Shown: positions 20,808-30,790 of the stretch, one piece after another
How positions within the stretch are numbered: the first letter of the stretch is position 1
Layout of the letters: each line of letters starts with the position of its first letter
Source: Pseudomonas sp. DC1.2
Lineage (GTDB): Bacteria; Pseudomonadota; Gammaproteobacteria; Pseudomonadales; Pseudomonadaceae
Length of the DNA stretch: 64,000 nt
Assembly: GCF_034351645.1 (NCBI RefSeq)
Contig: NZ_CP133782.1
Span: forward strand, 4,469,001 to 4,533,000
Direction: 5' to 3'
Position numbers and translations under genes: made by a program
Notes under the pieces: model-generated
What the model was told of the DNA's origin: nothing
Databases searched by the model: none
Seen by the model: only the letters and a program-made list of their open reading frames with translations

Positions 20808-21008
20808 TCAGTCGAGCTCTTCGATCCAGAGCGCCTGAATGGCCTCCAGAACTTTTTCGCCACTGCGATCCGGCGCGTCATCGAACTCGGGCAATTCCAT
20901 CACCCATTTCCGCAGATCGACGAAGTTAAGCGATCTTGGATCGACATCCGGCTTGCTTTCAGCTAACTGGATAGCGATTTCCTGCACATCAACCCACTTC
21001 AGACTCAT
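20808..21008 (-). CDS. iscX: Fe-S cluster assembly adaptor IscX
   Basis: A 66-residue acidic protein of the IscX/YfhJ family that binds IscS and iron and tunes cluster assembly. The family pattern WVDVQEIAIQLAE, DPRSLNFVDLRKWVMELPEF and EAIQALWIEE is present. It is the last gene of the isc cluster, 14 bases after fdx. Confidence 0.95.
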   Translation of the reverse strand: MSLKWVDVQEIAIQLAESKPDVDPRSLNFVDLRKWVMELPEFDDAPDRSGEKVLEAIQALWIEELD

Positions 21009-21022
21009 TTCAATTCCTTGAA

Positions 21023-21364
21023 TCAGTGCGGCGCTTCAGCCGCATGATTGAGCGAGTATTTCGGGATTTCGACAGTCAGGTCTTCAGTACCGACAATCGC
21101 CTGACAGCCTAGACGAGATTGCGGCTCCAGACCCCAGGCCCGATCAAGAAAGTCTTCTTCCAGCTCATCTGCGTCTTCGAGCGAGCTGAAGCCTTCGCGA
21201 ATGATGCAGTGACATGTGGTGCAGGCGCAAACACCGCCACAGGCGCTTTCCATCTCGATGTGGTTGTCATGGGCCACTTCGAGAATTGACTTACCGGTTT
21301 CAGCCTCGACAACCATCCCGTCCGGGCAATGCTCGGCGTGAGGCAGAAAAATGATCTGCGGCAT
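21023..21364 (-). CDS. fdx: Isc-type 2Fe-2S ferredoxin
   Basis: A 113-residue electron donor for cluster assembly and sulfur reduction. The cluster cysteines are in ACGGVCACTTCHC, with the fourth in SRLGCQAIVG. The acidic stretch EDADELEEDFLDRAWGLE is typical of the adrenodoxin-like Isc ferredoxins. It lies three bases downstream of hscA. Confidence 0.96.
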   Translation of the reverse strand: MPQIIFLPHAEHCPDGMVVEAETGKSILEVAHDNHIEMESACGGVCACTTCHCIIREGFSSLEDADELEEDFLDRAWGLEPQSRLGCQAIVGTEDLTVEIPKYSLNHAAEAPH

Positions 21365-21367
21365 CAG

Positions 21368-23230
21368 TTATTCCTCGATTTCATTCAGGTTGCGCCCCGC
21401 CAGCGCGGCCTTCACCGTCGAATCCAGGCGGCGGGCAGCAAAGGCATCGGTCACTTGCGACAGACGCTTGGTCTGCTGCTCGATGGCATAACCATCGGTG
21501 CCTTTCATCAATTCGGTCAATTCCTGCATTTGCAACTCGATAACCATACGCTCCTCGGCATCGAGCAAACGCTCACCATCAACATCAAGAGCCCCTTGCA
21601 CAGCCTCGATCAGGCGCTGGGCATCCACTTGTTGCTCACGCAGCACACGGGCAACTTTGTCGTCGTTGGCGTGCTGGAATGAATCCTTGAGCATCTTGGC
21701 GATTTCGCCATCGGTCAGACCGTAGGACGGCTTGACCTGGATGCTGGCTTCCACGCCCGAACCCAGCTCACGCGCCGCGACGCTGAGCAGGCCATCGGCA
21801 TCGACCTGAAAGGTTACGCGAATCTTCGCCGCACCAGCCACCATCGCCGGAATGCCGCGCAATTCGAACCTTGCCAGAGAACGGCAGTCGCTGATCAGTT
21901 CGCGCTCGCCCTGCAAGACATGGATCGCCATGGCCGACTGGCCATCTTTGTACGTGGTGAAGTCCTGAGCGCGAGCGACGGGGATGGTGGTGTTGCGTGG
22001 AATCACCTTCTCCATCAGGCCGCCCATGGTTTCCAGCCCCAAGGACAACGGAATCACGTCAAGCAGCAGCAACTCGCCGCCATCGCGCTTGTTGCCAGCC
22101 AACGTATCGGCCTGGATCGCGGCACCAATGGCCACCACTTGATCCGGATCAATTTCGGTCAGCGGCTGGCGACCAAACGCTTCAGCGACAGCATCGCGCA
22201 CACGCGGCACGCGGGTCGAACCACCGACCATGACCACAGCATGCACTTCTTCCAGCTCGATGCCGGAATCACGCACGGCGCGACGGCAAGCTTTGAGGCT
22301 GCGAGCAACCATCGGCTCGATCAGCGCATCAAAGGCTTCGCGGGTGAACTGAGCTTTCCAGTCGCCGTAAGCGACTTCAACCGTCGTAACATTCGTCAGC
22401 GCTTCTTTGGCCGCGCACGCGGTTTGCAGCAGATTGCGTTGCGCGCCCGGGTCGAGGTCAGCGGACAAACCGGCGCCCTCAATAATCCACCCAGCAATCG
22501 CGTGATCGAAGTCATCGCCGCCCAGCGCGCTATCGCCGCCGGTAGCCAGCACCTCGAACACACCACCGGTGAGACGCAAAATCGAAATATCGAACGTACC
22601 GCCACCCAGGTCGTAAATAGCCACCAGACCTTCAGCGTGCTGATCCAGACCATAAGCCACGGCGGCAGCGGTCGGCTCATTGAGCAGACGCAGCACGTTA
22701 AGACCCGCCAATTTAGCCGCGTCTTTGGTGGCTTGACGCTGAGCGTCGTCGAAATAGGCTGGAACGGTAATCACTGCCCCGACCAGCTCGCCGCCCAATG
22801 TTGCCTCGGCGCGCTGGCGCAATACCTTGAGGATTTCCGCGGAGACTTCAACCGGACTTTTAGGACCCTGCACGGTGTCGATGAACGGCATGTGCGACTC
22901 GCCACCGACGAAGCGGTATGGCAATTGATCGCCCAACTGCTTGACGTCGGACAGACCACGCCCCATCAAGCGTTTGACCGACAGCACGGTATTCAAGGGA
23001 TCGCTAGCGGCAGCCAGCTTCGCCGACTCGCCGACTTCTACGCGGTCGGCGTGATAGCGCACGGCAGACGGCAGAATGACCCGCCCGTCAGCGTCTGCCA
23101 AAGGCTCGGAAAGACCACTGCGCAACGCAGCGACTAGCGAATTGGTAGTGCCCAAGTCGATCCCCACAGCCAGACGACGCTGGTGCGGTTGAGGACTTTG
23201 GCCGGGTTCGGCGATCTGCAGTAGGGCCAT
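21368..23230 (-). CDS. hscA: Hsp70-type chaperone HscA for Fe-S transfer
   Basis: An ATP-dependent chaperone that, with HscB, releases clusters from IscU. The 620-residue length is usual for HscA. Nucleotide-binding motifs are [13 protein letters not shown] near residue 20, [15 protein letters not shown] near 200 and [13 protein letters not shown] near 330. The C-terminal substrate-binding domain (from about 390) is complete. It sits between hscB and fdx. Confidence 0.97.
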   Translation of the reverse strand: MALLQIAEPGQSPQPHQRRLAVGIDLGTTNSLVAALRSGLSEPLADADGRVILPSAVRYHADRVEVGESAKLAAASDPLNTVLSVKRLMGRGLSDVKQLGDQLPYRFVGGESHMPFIDTVQGPKSPVEVSAEILKVLRQRAEATLGGELVGAVITVPAYFDDAQRQATKDAAKLAGLNVLRLLNEPTAAAVAYGLDQHAEGLVAIYDLGGGTFDISILRLTGGVFEVLATGGDSALGGDDFDHAIAGWIIEGAGLSADLDPGAQRNLLQTACAAKEALTNVTTVEVAYGDWKAQFTREAFDALIEPMVARSLKACRRAVRDSGIELEEVHAVVMVGGSTRVPRVRDAVAEAFGRQPLTEIDPDQVVAIGAAIQADTLAGNKRDGGELLLLDVIPLSLGLETMGGLMEKVIPRNTTIPVARAQDFTTYKDGQSAMAIHVLQGERELISDCRSLARFELRGIPAMVAGAAKIRVTFQVDADGLLSVAARELGSGVEASIQVKPSYGLTDGEIAKMLKDSFQHANDDKVARVLREQQVDAQRLIEAVQGALDVDGERLLDAEERMVIELQMQELTELMKGTDGYAIEQQTKRLSQVTDAFAARRLDSTVKAALAGRNLNEIEE

Positions 23231-23281
23231 CGTGATCAGGACTTATCTGTATATCAGGCGTGCGACCGGAGCGGCACTGGG

Positions 23282-23803
23282 TTAATCGTCGAGGCGCTCT
23301 TCTAACTGGCGCACTTCGTAGGTGAGCTTGTCGAGGAACTGCATGCGCCGCATCAGGCGTTCAGCCTGTTCACGTTGCGCTGCATCATCCCAACAGGCTG
23401 CGAAGCTTTCGTTCAGTTCATCCTGAGCGGCTTTCAAGCGACGCTTGAACACGGCAACACCGGCCAGGTCGGCGCTGTCTTGCAGATCTTCAAGCTCTTC
23501 ACGCAATTCCATCTGCTGCAGAAGAAACGCCGGATCATGCACCGTGACCTCCAGCGGCAGCTCGCGACCACCCATGGCGAGCAGGTAACGCGCGCGCTTT
23601 GGGGGATTTTTGAGCGTCTGGTAGGCCTCGTTGAGGCTCGCGGATTGCTCTAGCGCCAGCCGCTGCTCGCGCTCGGAAGCGTCTGCAAAGCGGTCAGGAT
23701 GAACACCACGCGCCAACTCACGATAGCGCGTGGCCAACTGTTCGAGATCCAGGCGGAAGCTCGGCTGCAGTTCAAATAAAGCGAAATGACAAGGAGTACC
23801 CAC
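23282..23803 (-). CDS. hscB: J-domain co-chaperone HscB
   Basis: Delivers IscU to HscA and stimulates its ATPase. I choose the GTG at 23803 ([15 protein letters not shown]), giving 173 residues, the usual length. An upstream ATG would add 13 residues that overlap iscA and do not look like the family. The J domain has the HPD motif in [10 protein letters not shown] and the C-terminal helical bundle binds IscU. Confidence 0.93.
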   Translation of the reverse strand: MGTPCHFALFELQPSFRLDLEQLATRYRELARGVHPDRFADASEREQRLALEQSASLNEAYQTLKNPPKRARYLLAMGGRELPLEVTVHDPAFLLQQMELREELEDLQDSADLAGVAVFKRRLKAAQDELNESFAACWDDAAQREQAERLMRRMQFLDKLTYEVRQLEERLDD

Positions 23804-23811
23804 GAGCAGCC

Positions 23812-24135
23812 TCAGATGTTGAAGCTTTCGCCGCAGCCACATTCACCGCGCACGTTGGGATTGTTGAACTTGAAACCTTCGTTCAACCCTTCCTTGACGA
23901 AATCGAGTTCGGTGCCGTCCAGGTAAGAAAGGCTTTTAGGGTCGATAATCACTTTCTCGCCATGACTTTCGAACACCTGATCCTCTGCAACCACCTCGTC
24001 GACGAACTCCAGCACGTAGGCAAGGCCGGAACAGCCCGTGGTGCGAACACCCAGACGAATCCCTTCACCTTTGCCGCGCCCGTTGAGGGAGCGCCGCACG
24101 TGTTGAGCAGCCGCTTCTGTCATGCTGATAGCCAT
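23812..24135 (-). CDS. iscA: A-type Fe-S carrier IscA
   Basis: A carrier/iron-binding protein of the isc system. The start [12 protein letters not shown] gives the standard 107 residues. Three conserved cysteines are present: TTGCSGLAY and the C-terminal GECGCGESF. It lies eight bases before the hscB GTG. Confidence 0.96.
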   Translation of the reverse strand: MAISMTEAAAQHVRRSLNGRGKGEGIRLGVRTTGCSGLAYVLEFVDEVVAEDQVFESHGEKVIIDPKSLSYLDGTELDFVKEGLNEGFKFNNPNVRGECGCGESFNI

Positions 24136-24169
24136 CGTTGACTCCTTACTCGTCGCCAAATCTTGAAAT

Positions 24170-24556
24170 TCAGATCAAGCCTTTCTTCTGCTTGTAATCG
24201 CGAACGGCCGCTTTGATAGCGTCTTCAGCAAGTACGGAGCAGTGAATTTTTACCGGCGGCAAGGCCAGTTCTTCGGCTAGCTGAGTGTTTTTGATGGTCT
24301 CTGCTTCATCCAGAGTCTTGCCTTTCATCCACTCGGTCGCCAGGGAGCTGGAGGCGATAGCCGAACCGCAACCATAAGTCTTGAACTTGGCATCTTCGAT
24401 GATGCCTTGGTCGTTGACCTTGATCTGCAAACGCATGACGTCGCCGCACGCCGGCGCGCCAACCATGCCAGTGCCGACATCAGGATCTTCCGCGTCCATC
24501 TTGCCGACGTTACGCGGGTTCTCGTAGTGGTCGATGACCTTTTCGCTGTAAGCCAT
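24170..24556 (-). CDS. iscU: Fe-S cluster scaffold IscU
   Basis: The scaffold on which IscS sulfur and iron are assembled. It has 128 residues with the three ligand cysteines in [19 protein letters not shown] and [10 protein letters not shown]. The HscA-recognition motif LPPVK precedes the last cysteine. Confidence 0.98.
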   Translation of the reverse strand: MAYSEKVIDHYENPRNVGKMDAEDPDVGTGMVGAPACGDVMRLQIKVNDQGIIEDAKFKTYGCGSAIASSSLATEWMKGKTLDEAETIKNTQLAEELALPPVKIHCSVLAEDAIKAAVRDYKQKKGLI

Positions 24557-24641
24557 GATTCTTAATCCTCACTCATCAGAGAGTCGCTCTTGAAGCCCTG
24601 CCAACCCAAGGTTTACAGGGCCTGTTTGCGGCGACTTGAAA

Positions 24642-25856
24642 TCAGTGTGCCGCCCACTCGATTTTCGAAATGTCGACACCGTCTTTGTACATGTCCCACA
24701 GCGGCGACAGAGTGCGCAGCTTGGTAACGGCCTCACAGACTTTCTGCGCGGCGTAGTCGATTTCTTCTTCGGTAGTGAATCGACCGAAAGTAAAGCGAAT
24801 CGAGCTATGTGCCAGCTCGTCATTGCGGCCAAGGGCGCGCAATACGTAAGAAGGCTCAAGCGATGCCGAGGTACAGGCCGAACCGGACGAAACCGCCAGA
24901 TCCTTGAGCGCCATGATCAGCGATTCGCCTTCGACATAGTTGAAGCTCAGGTTCAGGTTGTGCGGTACGCGGGCGGTCATGCTGCCGTTGATGTACAGCT
25001 CTTCCAACCCTTCGACCTGTTTGAAGAAACGATCGCTCAACGCCTTGATCCGCACGTTCTCGGCAGCCATGTCTTCTTTGGCTACACGGAAGGCTTCGCC
25101 CATGCCGACAATCTGGTGGGTCGCCAGGGTGCCGGAACGCATGCCACGCTCATGGCCGCCGCCGTGCATGGCTGCTTCAATGCGAACACGCGGCTTGCGG
25201 CTGACGTACAGCGCACCGATACCTTTAGGACCATAGGTTTTATGTGCAGAGAACGACATCAGGTCGACTTTCAGCTTCGACAGGTCGATATCGACCTTGC
25301 CGGTAGACTGAGCAGCATCGACGTGGAACAGGATGCCCTTGGAGCGGGTCATCTCGCCGATGGCCGCGATGTCGTTGATGGTGCCGATTTCGTTGTTTAC
25401 GTGCATCACTGACACCAGGATGGTGTCATCGCGCAGCGCAGCTTCAATCATCTCAGGCGTGACCAGACCATCAGTGCGAGGCTCGAGGTAAGTTACCTCG
25501 AAACCTTCACGCTCCAGTTGGCGCATGGTGTCAAGGACAGCCTTGTGCTCAATTTTGGTGGTGATCAGGTGCTTGCCCTTGGTGGCATAGAAATGCGCCG
25601 CACCCTTGATTGCCAGGTTGTTAGACTCTGTGGCACCCGAGGTCCAGACAATTTCACGCGGGTCGGCGCTGACCAGATCAGCGACCTGACGACGAGCGTT
25701 TTCGACAGACTCTTCAGCCTTCCAGCCAAATACGTGGGAGCGGGACGCCGGGTTACCGAAGTTTCCGTCAACCAGCAGGCATTCACTCATCTTTTGCGCG
25801 ACACGCGGATCAACCGGGGTAGTCGCAGAGTAATCAAGGTAAATCGGCAATTTCAT
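24642..25856 (-). CDS. iscS: Cysteine desulfurase IscS
   Basis: The PLP enzyme that takes sulfur from cysteine for Fe-S clusters and tRNA thiolation. The 404-residue length is canonical. The PLP lysine lies in [12 protein letters not shown] (about residue 206) and the persulfide cysteine in [13 protein letters not shown] (about 328). The C-terminus ([10 protein letters not shown]) is the IscU-docking tail. Confidence 0.98.
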   Translation of the reverse strand: MKLPIYLDYSATTPVDPRVAQKMSECLLVDGNFGNPASRSHVFGWKAEESVENARRQVADLVSADPREIVWTSGATESNNLAIKGAAHFYATKGKHLITTKIEHKAVLDTMRQLEREGFEVTYLEPRTDGLVTPEMIEAALRDDTILVSVMHVNNEIGTINDIAAIGEMTRSKGILFHVDAAQSTGKVDIDLSKLKVDLMSFSAHKTYGPKGIGALYVSRKPRVRIEAAMHGGGHERGMRSGTLATHQIVGMGEAFRVAKEDMAAENVRIKALSDRFFKQVEGLEELYINGSMTARVPHNLNLSFNYVEGESLIMALKDLAVSSGSACTSASLEPSYVLRALGRNDELAHSSIRFTFGRFTTEEEIDYAAQKVCEAVTKLRTLSPLWDMYKDGVDISKIEWAAH

Positions 25857-25906
25857 GGACTCTCTCCTAAATCAGGCTGGCTGGCGTGCCGCTAGCTCTT
25901 TGGCTG

Positions 25907-26398
25907 TCATTCGACGGCGGACGCTTCAATCTTGTCCAGGCGTGGCGCCTTGCCATTGCAACGGCGCTGATCCTGACGCTGGGCTACTTCTTGCACCTCA
26001 CGGCGAGTCACAAGGTCAGCCAAGCTGATACCACTCAAAAATTCGTGAATCTGCAGACTCAGGTCGCACCACAAGTGGTGGGTCAGACAGGTGTCGCCAG
26101 AATGGCAATCGCCCTGGCCCTGGCACTTGGTGGCATCGACCGATTCGTTGACTGCGTCGATGACCTGGGCGACCTGGATACCCTGCATTTCGCGCGATAG
26201 CTGGTAGCCGCCGCCCGGCCCTCGAACGCTGGACACCAGATTGCTACGACGCAATTTGGCAAAGAGCTGTTCGAGATAGGAAAGGGAAATGCCTTGGCGC
26301 TCGGAGATATCGGCCAGGGACACCGGCCCGTGCTGCGCGTGCAACGCCAGATCAAGCATGGCGGTCACGGCGTATCGGCCTTTAGTAGTCAGTCGCAT
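25907..26398 (-). CDS. iscR: Fe-S sensing transcription regulator IscR
   Basis: An Rrf2-family repressor that binds a 2Fe-2S cluster and represses isc when clusters are plentiful. The start [15 protein letters not shown] gives 163 residues. The winged helix has [19 protein letters not shown] and the cluster cysteines are in [19 protein letters not shown], with the neighbouring histidine. It heads the isc cluster; two IscR-like boxes overlap its promoter, indicating autoregulation. Confidence 0.97.
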   Translation of the reverse strand: MRLTTKGRYAVTAMLDLALHAQHGPVSLADISERQGISLSYLEQLFAKLRRSNLVSSVRGPGGGYQLSREMQGIQVAQVIDAVNESVDATKCQGQGDCHSGDTCLTHHLWCDLSLQIHEFLSGISLADLVTRREVQEVAQRQDQRRCNGKAPRLDKIEASAVE

Positions 26399-26430
26399 GG
26401 ACAATTACCACGAAGTTCGGAATGGGGGCG

Positions 26431-26459
26431 AGTATGCTATTCCCGAGTATTTAAGTCAA
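26431..26459 (-). promoter_or_regulatory. Sigma70 promoter of the isc cluster
   Basis: On the minus strand TTGACT (26454-26459) and CATACT (26431-26436) are separated by 17 bases, about 35-60 bases upstream of the iscR ATG. Confidence 0.65.
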
Positions 26460-26463
26460 CTAT
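26439..26463 (-). promoter_or_regulatory. IscR type 1 box, promoter-proximal
   Basis: The minus strand starts ATAGTTGACT and continues TAAATACTCGGGAAT. By hand it agrees with about 22 of 25 positions of the E. coli type 1 consensus as I remember it. It overlaps the -35 element, so binding of holo-IscR would block RNA polymerase. Confidence 0.65.
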
Positions 26464-26488
26464 AAGACCTAGTAACTTAGTCAGGTTT
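26464..26488 (-). promoter_or_regulatory. Second IscR type 1-like box
   Basis: Directly adjoining the first box, the minus strand reads AAACCTGACTAAGTTACTAG then GTCTT, matching about 18 of 25 consensus positions. The tandem arrangement resembles the multiple sites at E. coli iscR. Confidence 0.5.
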
Positions 26489-26566
26489 ACCGACAAAACA
26501 GCGCGCGCATCATAGCAAAGGCTGGCAGCGTATCACCAGCGCAGGCGCGTTATCGTTCTTCGCGGT

Positions 26567-27343
26567 TTAGCCAGCCTTGGTTTCGTCTTTGCCTTTTACG
26601 CAGGCGAAGTCTTCTTCACGCAGCTGAGGCAGATCCTTGGCGCAGTAATTACTGCCCAAATCCTTCAACGCACCGCACATACCCTCAAGACGGCCATCGA
26701 CCGCCTGCAGATGGTCGAGCAACTGACCAATGGCACGCGCTACCGGGTCAGGCATGTCTTCTCCGACACCATAGGCGTCAAAGCCGATTTTCTCAGCCAT
26801 CGCCTTGCGCTTGGCATCCTGCTCGTCATTGGACTTGACGATAATTCGCCCTGGGATCCCAACCACCGTTGCTCCCGGCGGCACAGCCTTGGTCACCACC
26901 GCATTGGAGCCGACCTTGGCCCCAGCCCCCACAGTAAACGGACCCAGTACCTTCGCACCGGCGCCGACCACGACGCCGTCTTCCAGCGTGGGGTGACGCT
27001 TGCCCTTGTTCCAACTTGTGCCGCCAAGCGTCACGCCCTGATACAGCGTAACGTCGTTGCCGATCTCGGCAGTCTCACCGATGACGATACCCATTCCATG
27101 ATCGATAAAGAACCGACGACCAACCTTGGCCCCGGGATGAATCTCGATCCCGGTCAACCAACGACCAAAATTCGACACCACTCGCGCCAGCCACTTCCAG
27201 CCCATACCCCAAAGGGCCGAAGACAGACGATGAATCCAGATGGCATGCATGCCCGGATAGCACGTCAGCACCTCGAAAGCGTTACGTGCTGCCGGATCAC
27301 GGTGAAAAACGCTCTGGATATCTTCACGCAAACGCTCGAACAT
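26567..27343 (-). CDS. cysE: Serine O-acetyltransferase
   Basis: Acetylates serine for cysteine synthesis. The 258-residue protein has an N-terminal helical domain and a left-handed parallel beta-helix of hexapeptide repeats. The active-site region [20 protein letters not shown] and [15 protein letters not shown] are visible. Its position directly downstream of trmJ and before iscR is common in gammaproteobacteria and fits the cysteine demand of IscS. Confidence 0.95.
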   Translation of the reverse strand: MFERLREDIQSVFHRDPAARNAFEVLTCYPGMHAIWIHRLSSALWGMGWKWLARVVSNFGRWLTGIEIHPGAKVGRRFFIDHGMGIVIGETAEIGNDVTLYQGVTLGGTSWNKGKRHPTLEDGVVVGAGAKVLGPFTVGAGAKVGSNAVVTKAVPPGATVVGIPGRIIVKSNDEQDAKRKAMAEKIGFDAYGVGEDMPDPVARAIGQLLDHLQAVDGRLEGMCGALKDLGSNYCAKDLPQLREEDFACVKGKDETKAG

Positions 27344-27345
27344 TT

Positions 27346-28116
27346 TTAATCCTTCCGCCTTAGAAGCTCGCCACGGGCCGCTTTCTGGGTTTCCGTGAGA
27401 ATGCCACGCAATATATTCATTTCCGCCCGACTGACCGAACTACGTCCGTACAGCCGGCGCAGGCGCGCCATCAAGTGCCGTGGTTTTTCAGGATCGAGAA
27501 ACTCGATGGCCACCAGGGTCTGCTCAAGGTGCTCATAGAATCGCTCCAGCTCATCCATGGTCGCCAGCTCACCACTTTTGGTGGACGCCACCTCATCCTT
27601 CTCGACCTTGCTCGGCTGACCGGCAGCGGAGAGCCAGGACATACGCACTTCATAGCTCAACACTTGCACCGCAGCCCCCAGATTCAGCGAACTGAACTCA
27701 GGGTCGGACGGTATGTGTACGTGATAATGACATCGCTGCAACTCATCATTCGTCAGGCCGGAATCCTCACGACCGAAGACCAGCGCGATTTCGGCGCCCT
27801 GCCCTGCCTCCTCGACCACTTTCACGCCGCATTCGCGGGGATCTAGTAACGGCCAGGGAATGCGCCGGTCACGAGCACTGGTGCCGAGCACCAGATTGCA
27901 GCCGACCAAGGCATCTTCCAGGGTGGCAACGACCTGAGCATTCTCCAGAATATCTCCGGCGCCGGAAGCACGAGCATCGGCCTCATGGTGCGGGAACAAC
28001 CGCGGCTCGACCAGCACCAAACGCGACAGGCCCATGTTCTTCATAGCACGCGCAGCCCCGCCGATATTGCCGGGGTGGCTGGTATTGACCAGGACGACAC
28101 GAATGTTTTGCAGCAA
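27346..28116 (-). CDS. trmJ: tRNA (cytidine/uridine-32-2'-O)-methyltransferase TrmJ
   Basis: A SPOUT-family enzyme that methylates the ribose at position 32 of several tRNAs. The 256-residue protein begins [19 protein letters not shown], a family signature. The knot motifs [16 protein letters not shown] and [15 protein letters not shown] are present. A C-terminal helical extension aids dimerisation. cysE starts two bases after its stop. Confidence 0.95.
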   Translation of the reverse strand: MLQNIRVVLVNTSHPGNIGGAARAMKNMGLSRLVLVEPRLFPHHEADARASGAGDILENAQVVATLEDALVGCNLVLGTSARDRRIPWPLLDPRECGVKVVEEAGQGAEIALVFGREDSGLTNDELQRCHYHVHIPSDPEFSSLNLGAAVQVLSYEVRMSWLSAAGQPSKVEKDEVASTKSGELATMDELERFYEHLEQTLVAIEFLDPEKPRHLMARLRRLYGRSSVSRAEMNILRGILTETQKAARGELLRRKD

Positions 28117-28197
28117 GGGAGGCGCTCTCGAACACGGGAAAGGGGAGCAAATCTTACAGAACCGCCTACCGTTAAGCTATGAAAGCGAACGCCGACC

Positions 28198-28225
28198 TTC
28201 ACCTGTAGAAACTTTCTGATAGAAT
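28198..28225 (+). promoter_or_regulatory. Possible promoter of suhB
   Basis: TTCACC (28198-28203) and TAGAAT (28220-28225) are spaced by 16 bases, with the suhB ATG 37 bases further. Both elements differ from consensus. Confidence 0.4.
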
Positions 28226-28261
28226 GCTCGGCTTTCTTTAACAACCTTAGGTGACACATCC

Positions 28262-29077
28262 ATGCAGCCCATGCTGAATATCGCGCTGCGCGCCGCCCGC
28301 AGCGCCAGTGAATTGATCTTCCGCTCCATCGAGCGCCTGGATACCATCAAGGTCGACGAAAAAGACGCCAAGGATTATGTATCCGAGGTGGATCGCGCCG
28401 CCGAACAGAAAATCATCGACGCGCTGCGCAAGGCCTACCCTACCCACGGCATTCTCGGCGAAGAAACGGGCATGCACCCAGGAAGCGGCGAAGGCGAAGA
28501 ATACCTGTGGATCATCGATCCGCTGGACGGCACCACCAACTTCCTGCGCGGCATTCCTCACTTCGCTGTCAGCATCGCCTGCAAATACCGCGGCCGACTG
28601 GAACACGCTGTTGTTCTGGACCCGGTTCGCCAGGAAGAATTCACCGCCAGCCGTGGTCGCGGTGCTCAACTGAACGGTCGTCGCCTGCGCGTGAGTGGTC
28701 GTACCAGCCTTGATGGCGCCCTGCTGGGCACAGGCTTCCCGTTCCGTGACGACCAGATGGACAACCTTGAGAACTACCTGGGCATGTTCCGCGCCCTGGT
28801 GGGCCAGACCGCCGGCATCCGCCGCGCAGGTTCGGCAAGCCTGGACCTGGCCTATGTGGCAGCCGGCCGTTTCGACGCGTTCTGGGAGTCGGGCCTGTCC
28901 GAATGGGACATGGCAGCAGGCGCCCTTCTGATCCAGGAAGCCGGCGGCTTGGTGAGTGACTTCACTGGCGGTCACGACTTCCTTGAAAAAGGCCACGTCG
29001 TTGCCGGTAACACCAAGTGCTTCAAAGCAGTCTTGACGGCTATCCAGCCACACCTGCCGGCTTCGCTGAAACGCTAA
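28262..29077 (+). CDS. suhB: Inositol-1-monophosphatase family protein SuhB
   Basis: A 271-residue Mg-dependent phosphatase of the IMPase family; in E. coli SuhB also takes part in rRNA antitermination, and in P. aeruginosa it affects virulence gene expression. Metal-site motifs are complete: GEETG near residue 67, WIIDPLDGTTNFLRG near 83 and WDMAAGALLIQEAGG near 216. It is divergent from trmJ and followed by a strong terminator. Confidence 0.95.
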   Translation: MQPMLNIALRAARSASELIFRSIERLDTIKVDEKDAKDYVSEVDRAAEQKIIDALRKAYPTHGILGEETGMHPGSGEGEEYLWIIDPLDGTTNFLRGIPHFAVSIACKYRGRLEHAVVLDPVRQEEFTASRGRGAQLNGRRLRVSGRTSLDGALLGTGFPFRDDQMDNLENYLGMFRALVGQTAGIRRAGSASLDLAYVAAGRFDAFWESGLSEWDMAAGALLIQEAGGLVSDFTGGHDFLEKGHVVAGNTKCFKAVLTAIQPHLPASLKR

Positions 29078-29090
29078 GCATCCGACCATG

Positions 29091-29119
29091 AAAAAAGCAC
29101 CTCTCGAGGTGCTTTTTTT
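29091..29119 (+). terminator. Terminator of suhB
   Basis: Stem GCACCTC/GAGGTGC flanked by A6 and T7. Confidence 0.88.
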
Positions 29120-29146
29120 ACGCTTGAGATTCGAACTCGCGAGTAC

Positions 29147-29177
29147 AAAAAAAGCACCTTTTCAGGTGCTTCTTTTT
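29147..29177 (-). terminator. Terminator of the glycine-zipper gene
   Basis: Stem AAGCACCT/AGGTGCTT flanked by A7 and CTTTTT. Read on the minus strand it ends in T7. It nearly repeats the stem of the suhB terminator 45 bases away. Confidence 0.85.
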
Positions 29178-29197
29178 GAATGACAACAATCAGCGCT

Positions 29198-29746
29198 TCA
29201 CTGACCCGGCTGATTTTGCCCCAGGATCAACTGACCCTGCTTGTCGACCGGAATCTGGTTACCTGGATCGCGATCCATCCGGACCTTGCCTTCCTTACCA
29301 CCCAGCGAGTAGCGAACGTCGTAACCTACTACTTTGTCGCTGATGTCATTTACGGTGTTACAGCGAGTTTGAGTCGTGGTGTAGGTATCACGGTTCTGCA
29401 TACCTTCCTGAACCTTGTTACCGGCATAACCACCACCAACAGCGCCCGCAACGGTGGCAATCTTCTTGCCATTACCGCCACCGACCATGTTACCCAGCAG
29501 ACCGCCACCCACGGCACCGATCACCGTACCGAGAATCTGGTGCTCATCTTTAACCGGCGCTTGCCGGGTGACCGCAACATCCTTGCAGACTTCACGCGGC
29601 GTCTTGATCTGTGTCTTCACCGGCTCGACGGCCAGCACTTGCGCATACTCAGGGCCGCTTTTAACCAGGCTGTAGGTGGCAACAGCACCCCCGGCAGTGA
29701 CACCGACAGCACCCAATACCGCACCAACCAGTAACGACTTGTTCAC
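29198..29746 (-). CDS. Glycine-zipper 2TM-domain envelope protein
   Basis: A 182-residue protein with an N-terminal hydrophobic segment (LLVGAVLGAVGVTAGGAVAT) that is a signal or anchor. Residues about 80-125 form a glycine zipper (GTVIGAVGGGLLGNMVGGG and GAVGGGYAGNKVQ), as in Rickettsia 17-kDa antigen and SlyB-like proteins. A conserved C-terminal part has CNTVNDISDKVVGYDVRY. The likely role is envelope stability or stress, inferred from the family. It is a single gene with its own terminator. Confidence 0.85.
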   Translation of the reverse strand: MNKSLLVGAVLGAVGVTAGGAVATYSLVKSGPEYAQVLAVEPVKTQIKTPREVCKDVAVTRQAPVKDEHQILGTVIGAVGGGLLGNMVGGGNGKKIATVAGAVGGGYAGNKVQEGMQNRDTYTTTQTRCNTVNDISDKVVGYDVRYSLGGKEGKVRMDRDPGNQIPVDKQGQLILGQNQPGQ

Positions 29747-29806
29747 TTGAACCTCCTGACCATCACATGCGAGTCATTGCCCGCGCTTCTCCCAGCCTTG
29801 GAGCAC

Positions 29807-29842
29807 AAAAAAAGGCGCGAGTTCAACTCGCGCCTTTTTTGG
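29807..29842 (-). terminator. Terminator of the secDF operon
   Basis: GGCGCGAG/CTCGCGCC with loop TTCAA, flanked by A7 and T6. It lies just downstream of the secF stop on the minus strand. Confidence 0.88.
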
Positions 29843-29866
29843 CTGACAACTGGAAAACGCTGGCCG

Positions 29867-30781
29867 TTATGGACGGTCGTCGATTTCCTTCTCGGAAGCC
29901 GCAGGAGGAATCAGATCCTCACTGCTCAAGTTCAGCCAGATCAGCACCACGTTAGCGATGTAGATTGACGAGTAAGTACCGGCCAGCACACCAACAAACA
30001 GCGCGATCGAAAAACCAAACAGGTTGTCACCACCAAAAAACAGCAGTGCCGCGATCGCCAGCAAGGTGGAGATCGAAGTCGCCATGGTCCGCAGCAAGGT
30101 TTGAGTGGTCGAGATGTTGATGTTCTCGATCAGGCTCGCCTTGCGCAACACACGGAAGTTCTCACGAACCCGATCAAATACCACGATGGTGTCATTGAGC
30201 GAGTAACCAATGATCGCCAGCACCGCCGCCAGCACCGTCAGGTCGAAGGTGATCTGGAAGAACGACAGGATACCCACGGTCACGATCACGTCGTGGATCA
30301 GCGAGACAATGGCGCCAACCGCGAACTTCCACTGAAAGCGGAAAGCCAGGTAGATCAGAATACCGCCCAGCGCCATCAGCATGCCGAGGCCGCCTTGGTC
30401 GCGCAGTTCTTCACCCACCTGCGGCCCGACGAACTCAACACGCTTGACCACCGCCGGGTTGTCACCGCCGACCTTTTTCAAGGCGTCAGCAACCTGGTGA
30501 CCCAGTTGCGGGTCTTCGCCAGGCATGCGCACCAGCAGATCAGTGGTTGCACCAAAGCTCTGCACGATCGCGTCGTGGTAACCCGCCTCAGTGAGCTGGG
30601 TACGCACCTTGGTGACATCGGCCGGACGCTCGTAGGTCAGCTCGATGAGCGTACCGCCTGTGAAGTCCAGACCATAGTTCAGGCCCTTATGGAACCAGCT
30701 GAACAACGCAAGAGCCGTAAGGAGCAATGTGACGCCGAACGCAACGTTGCGAACGCCCATGAAGTTGATTGTACGTAACAT
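29867..30781 (-). CDS. secF: Protein translocase subunit SecF
   Basis: Works with SecD to pull proteins across the inner membrane using the proton gradient. The 304-residue protein has six membrane segments. After the first come FTGGTLIELTYERPADV and a small periplasmic domain. The SecDF-family region GYSLNDTIVVFDRVREN is in the later membrane block. It starts nine bases after the secD stop. Confidence 0.97.
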   Translation of the reverse strand: MLRTINFMGVRNVAFGVTLLLTALALFSWFHKGLNYGLDFTGGTLIELTYERPADVTKVRTQLTEAGYHDAIVQSFGATTDLLVRMPGEDPQLGHQVADALKKVGGDNPAVVKRVEFVGPQVGEELRDQGGLGMLMALGGILIYLAFRFQWKFAVGAIVSLIHDVIVTVGILSFFQITFDLTVLAAVLAIIGYSLNDTIVVFDRVRENFRVLRKASLIENINISTTQTLLRTMATSISTLLAIAALLFFGGDNLFGFSIALFVGVLAGTYSSIYIANVVLIWLNLSSEDLIPPAASEKEIDDRP

Positions 30782-30790
30782 GGCAGCCCC

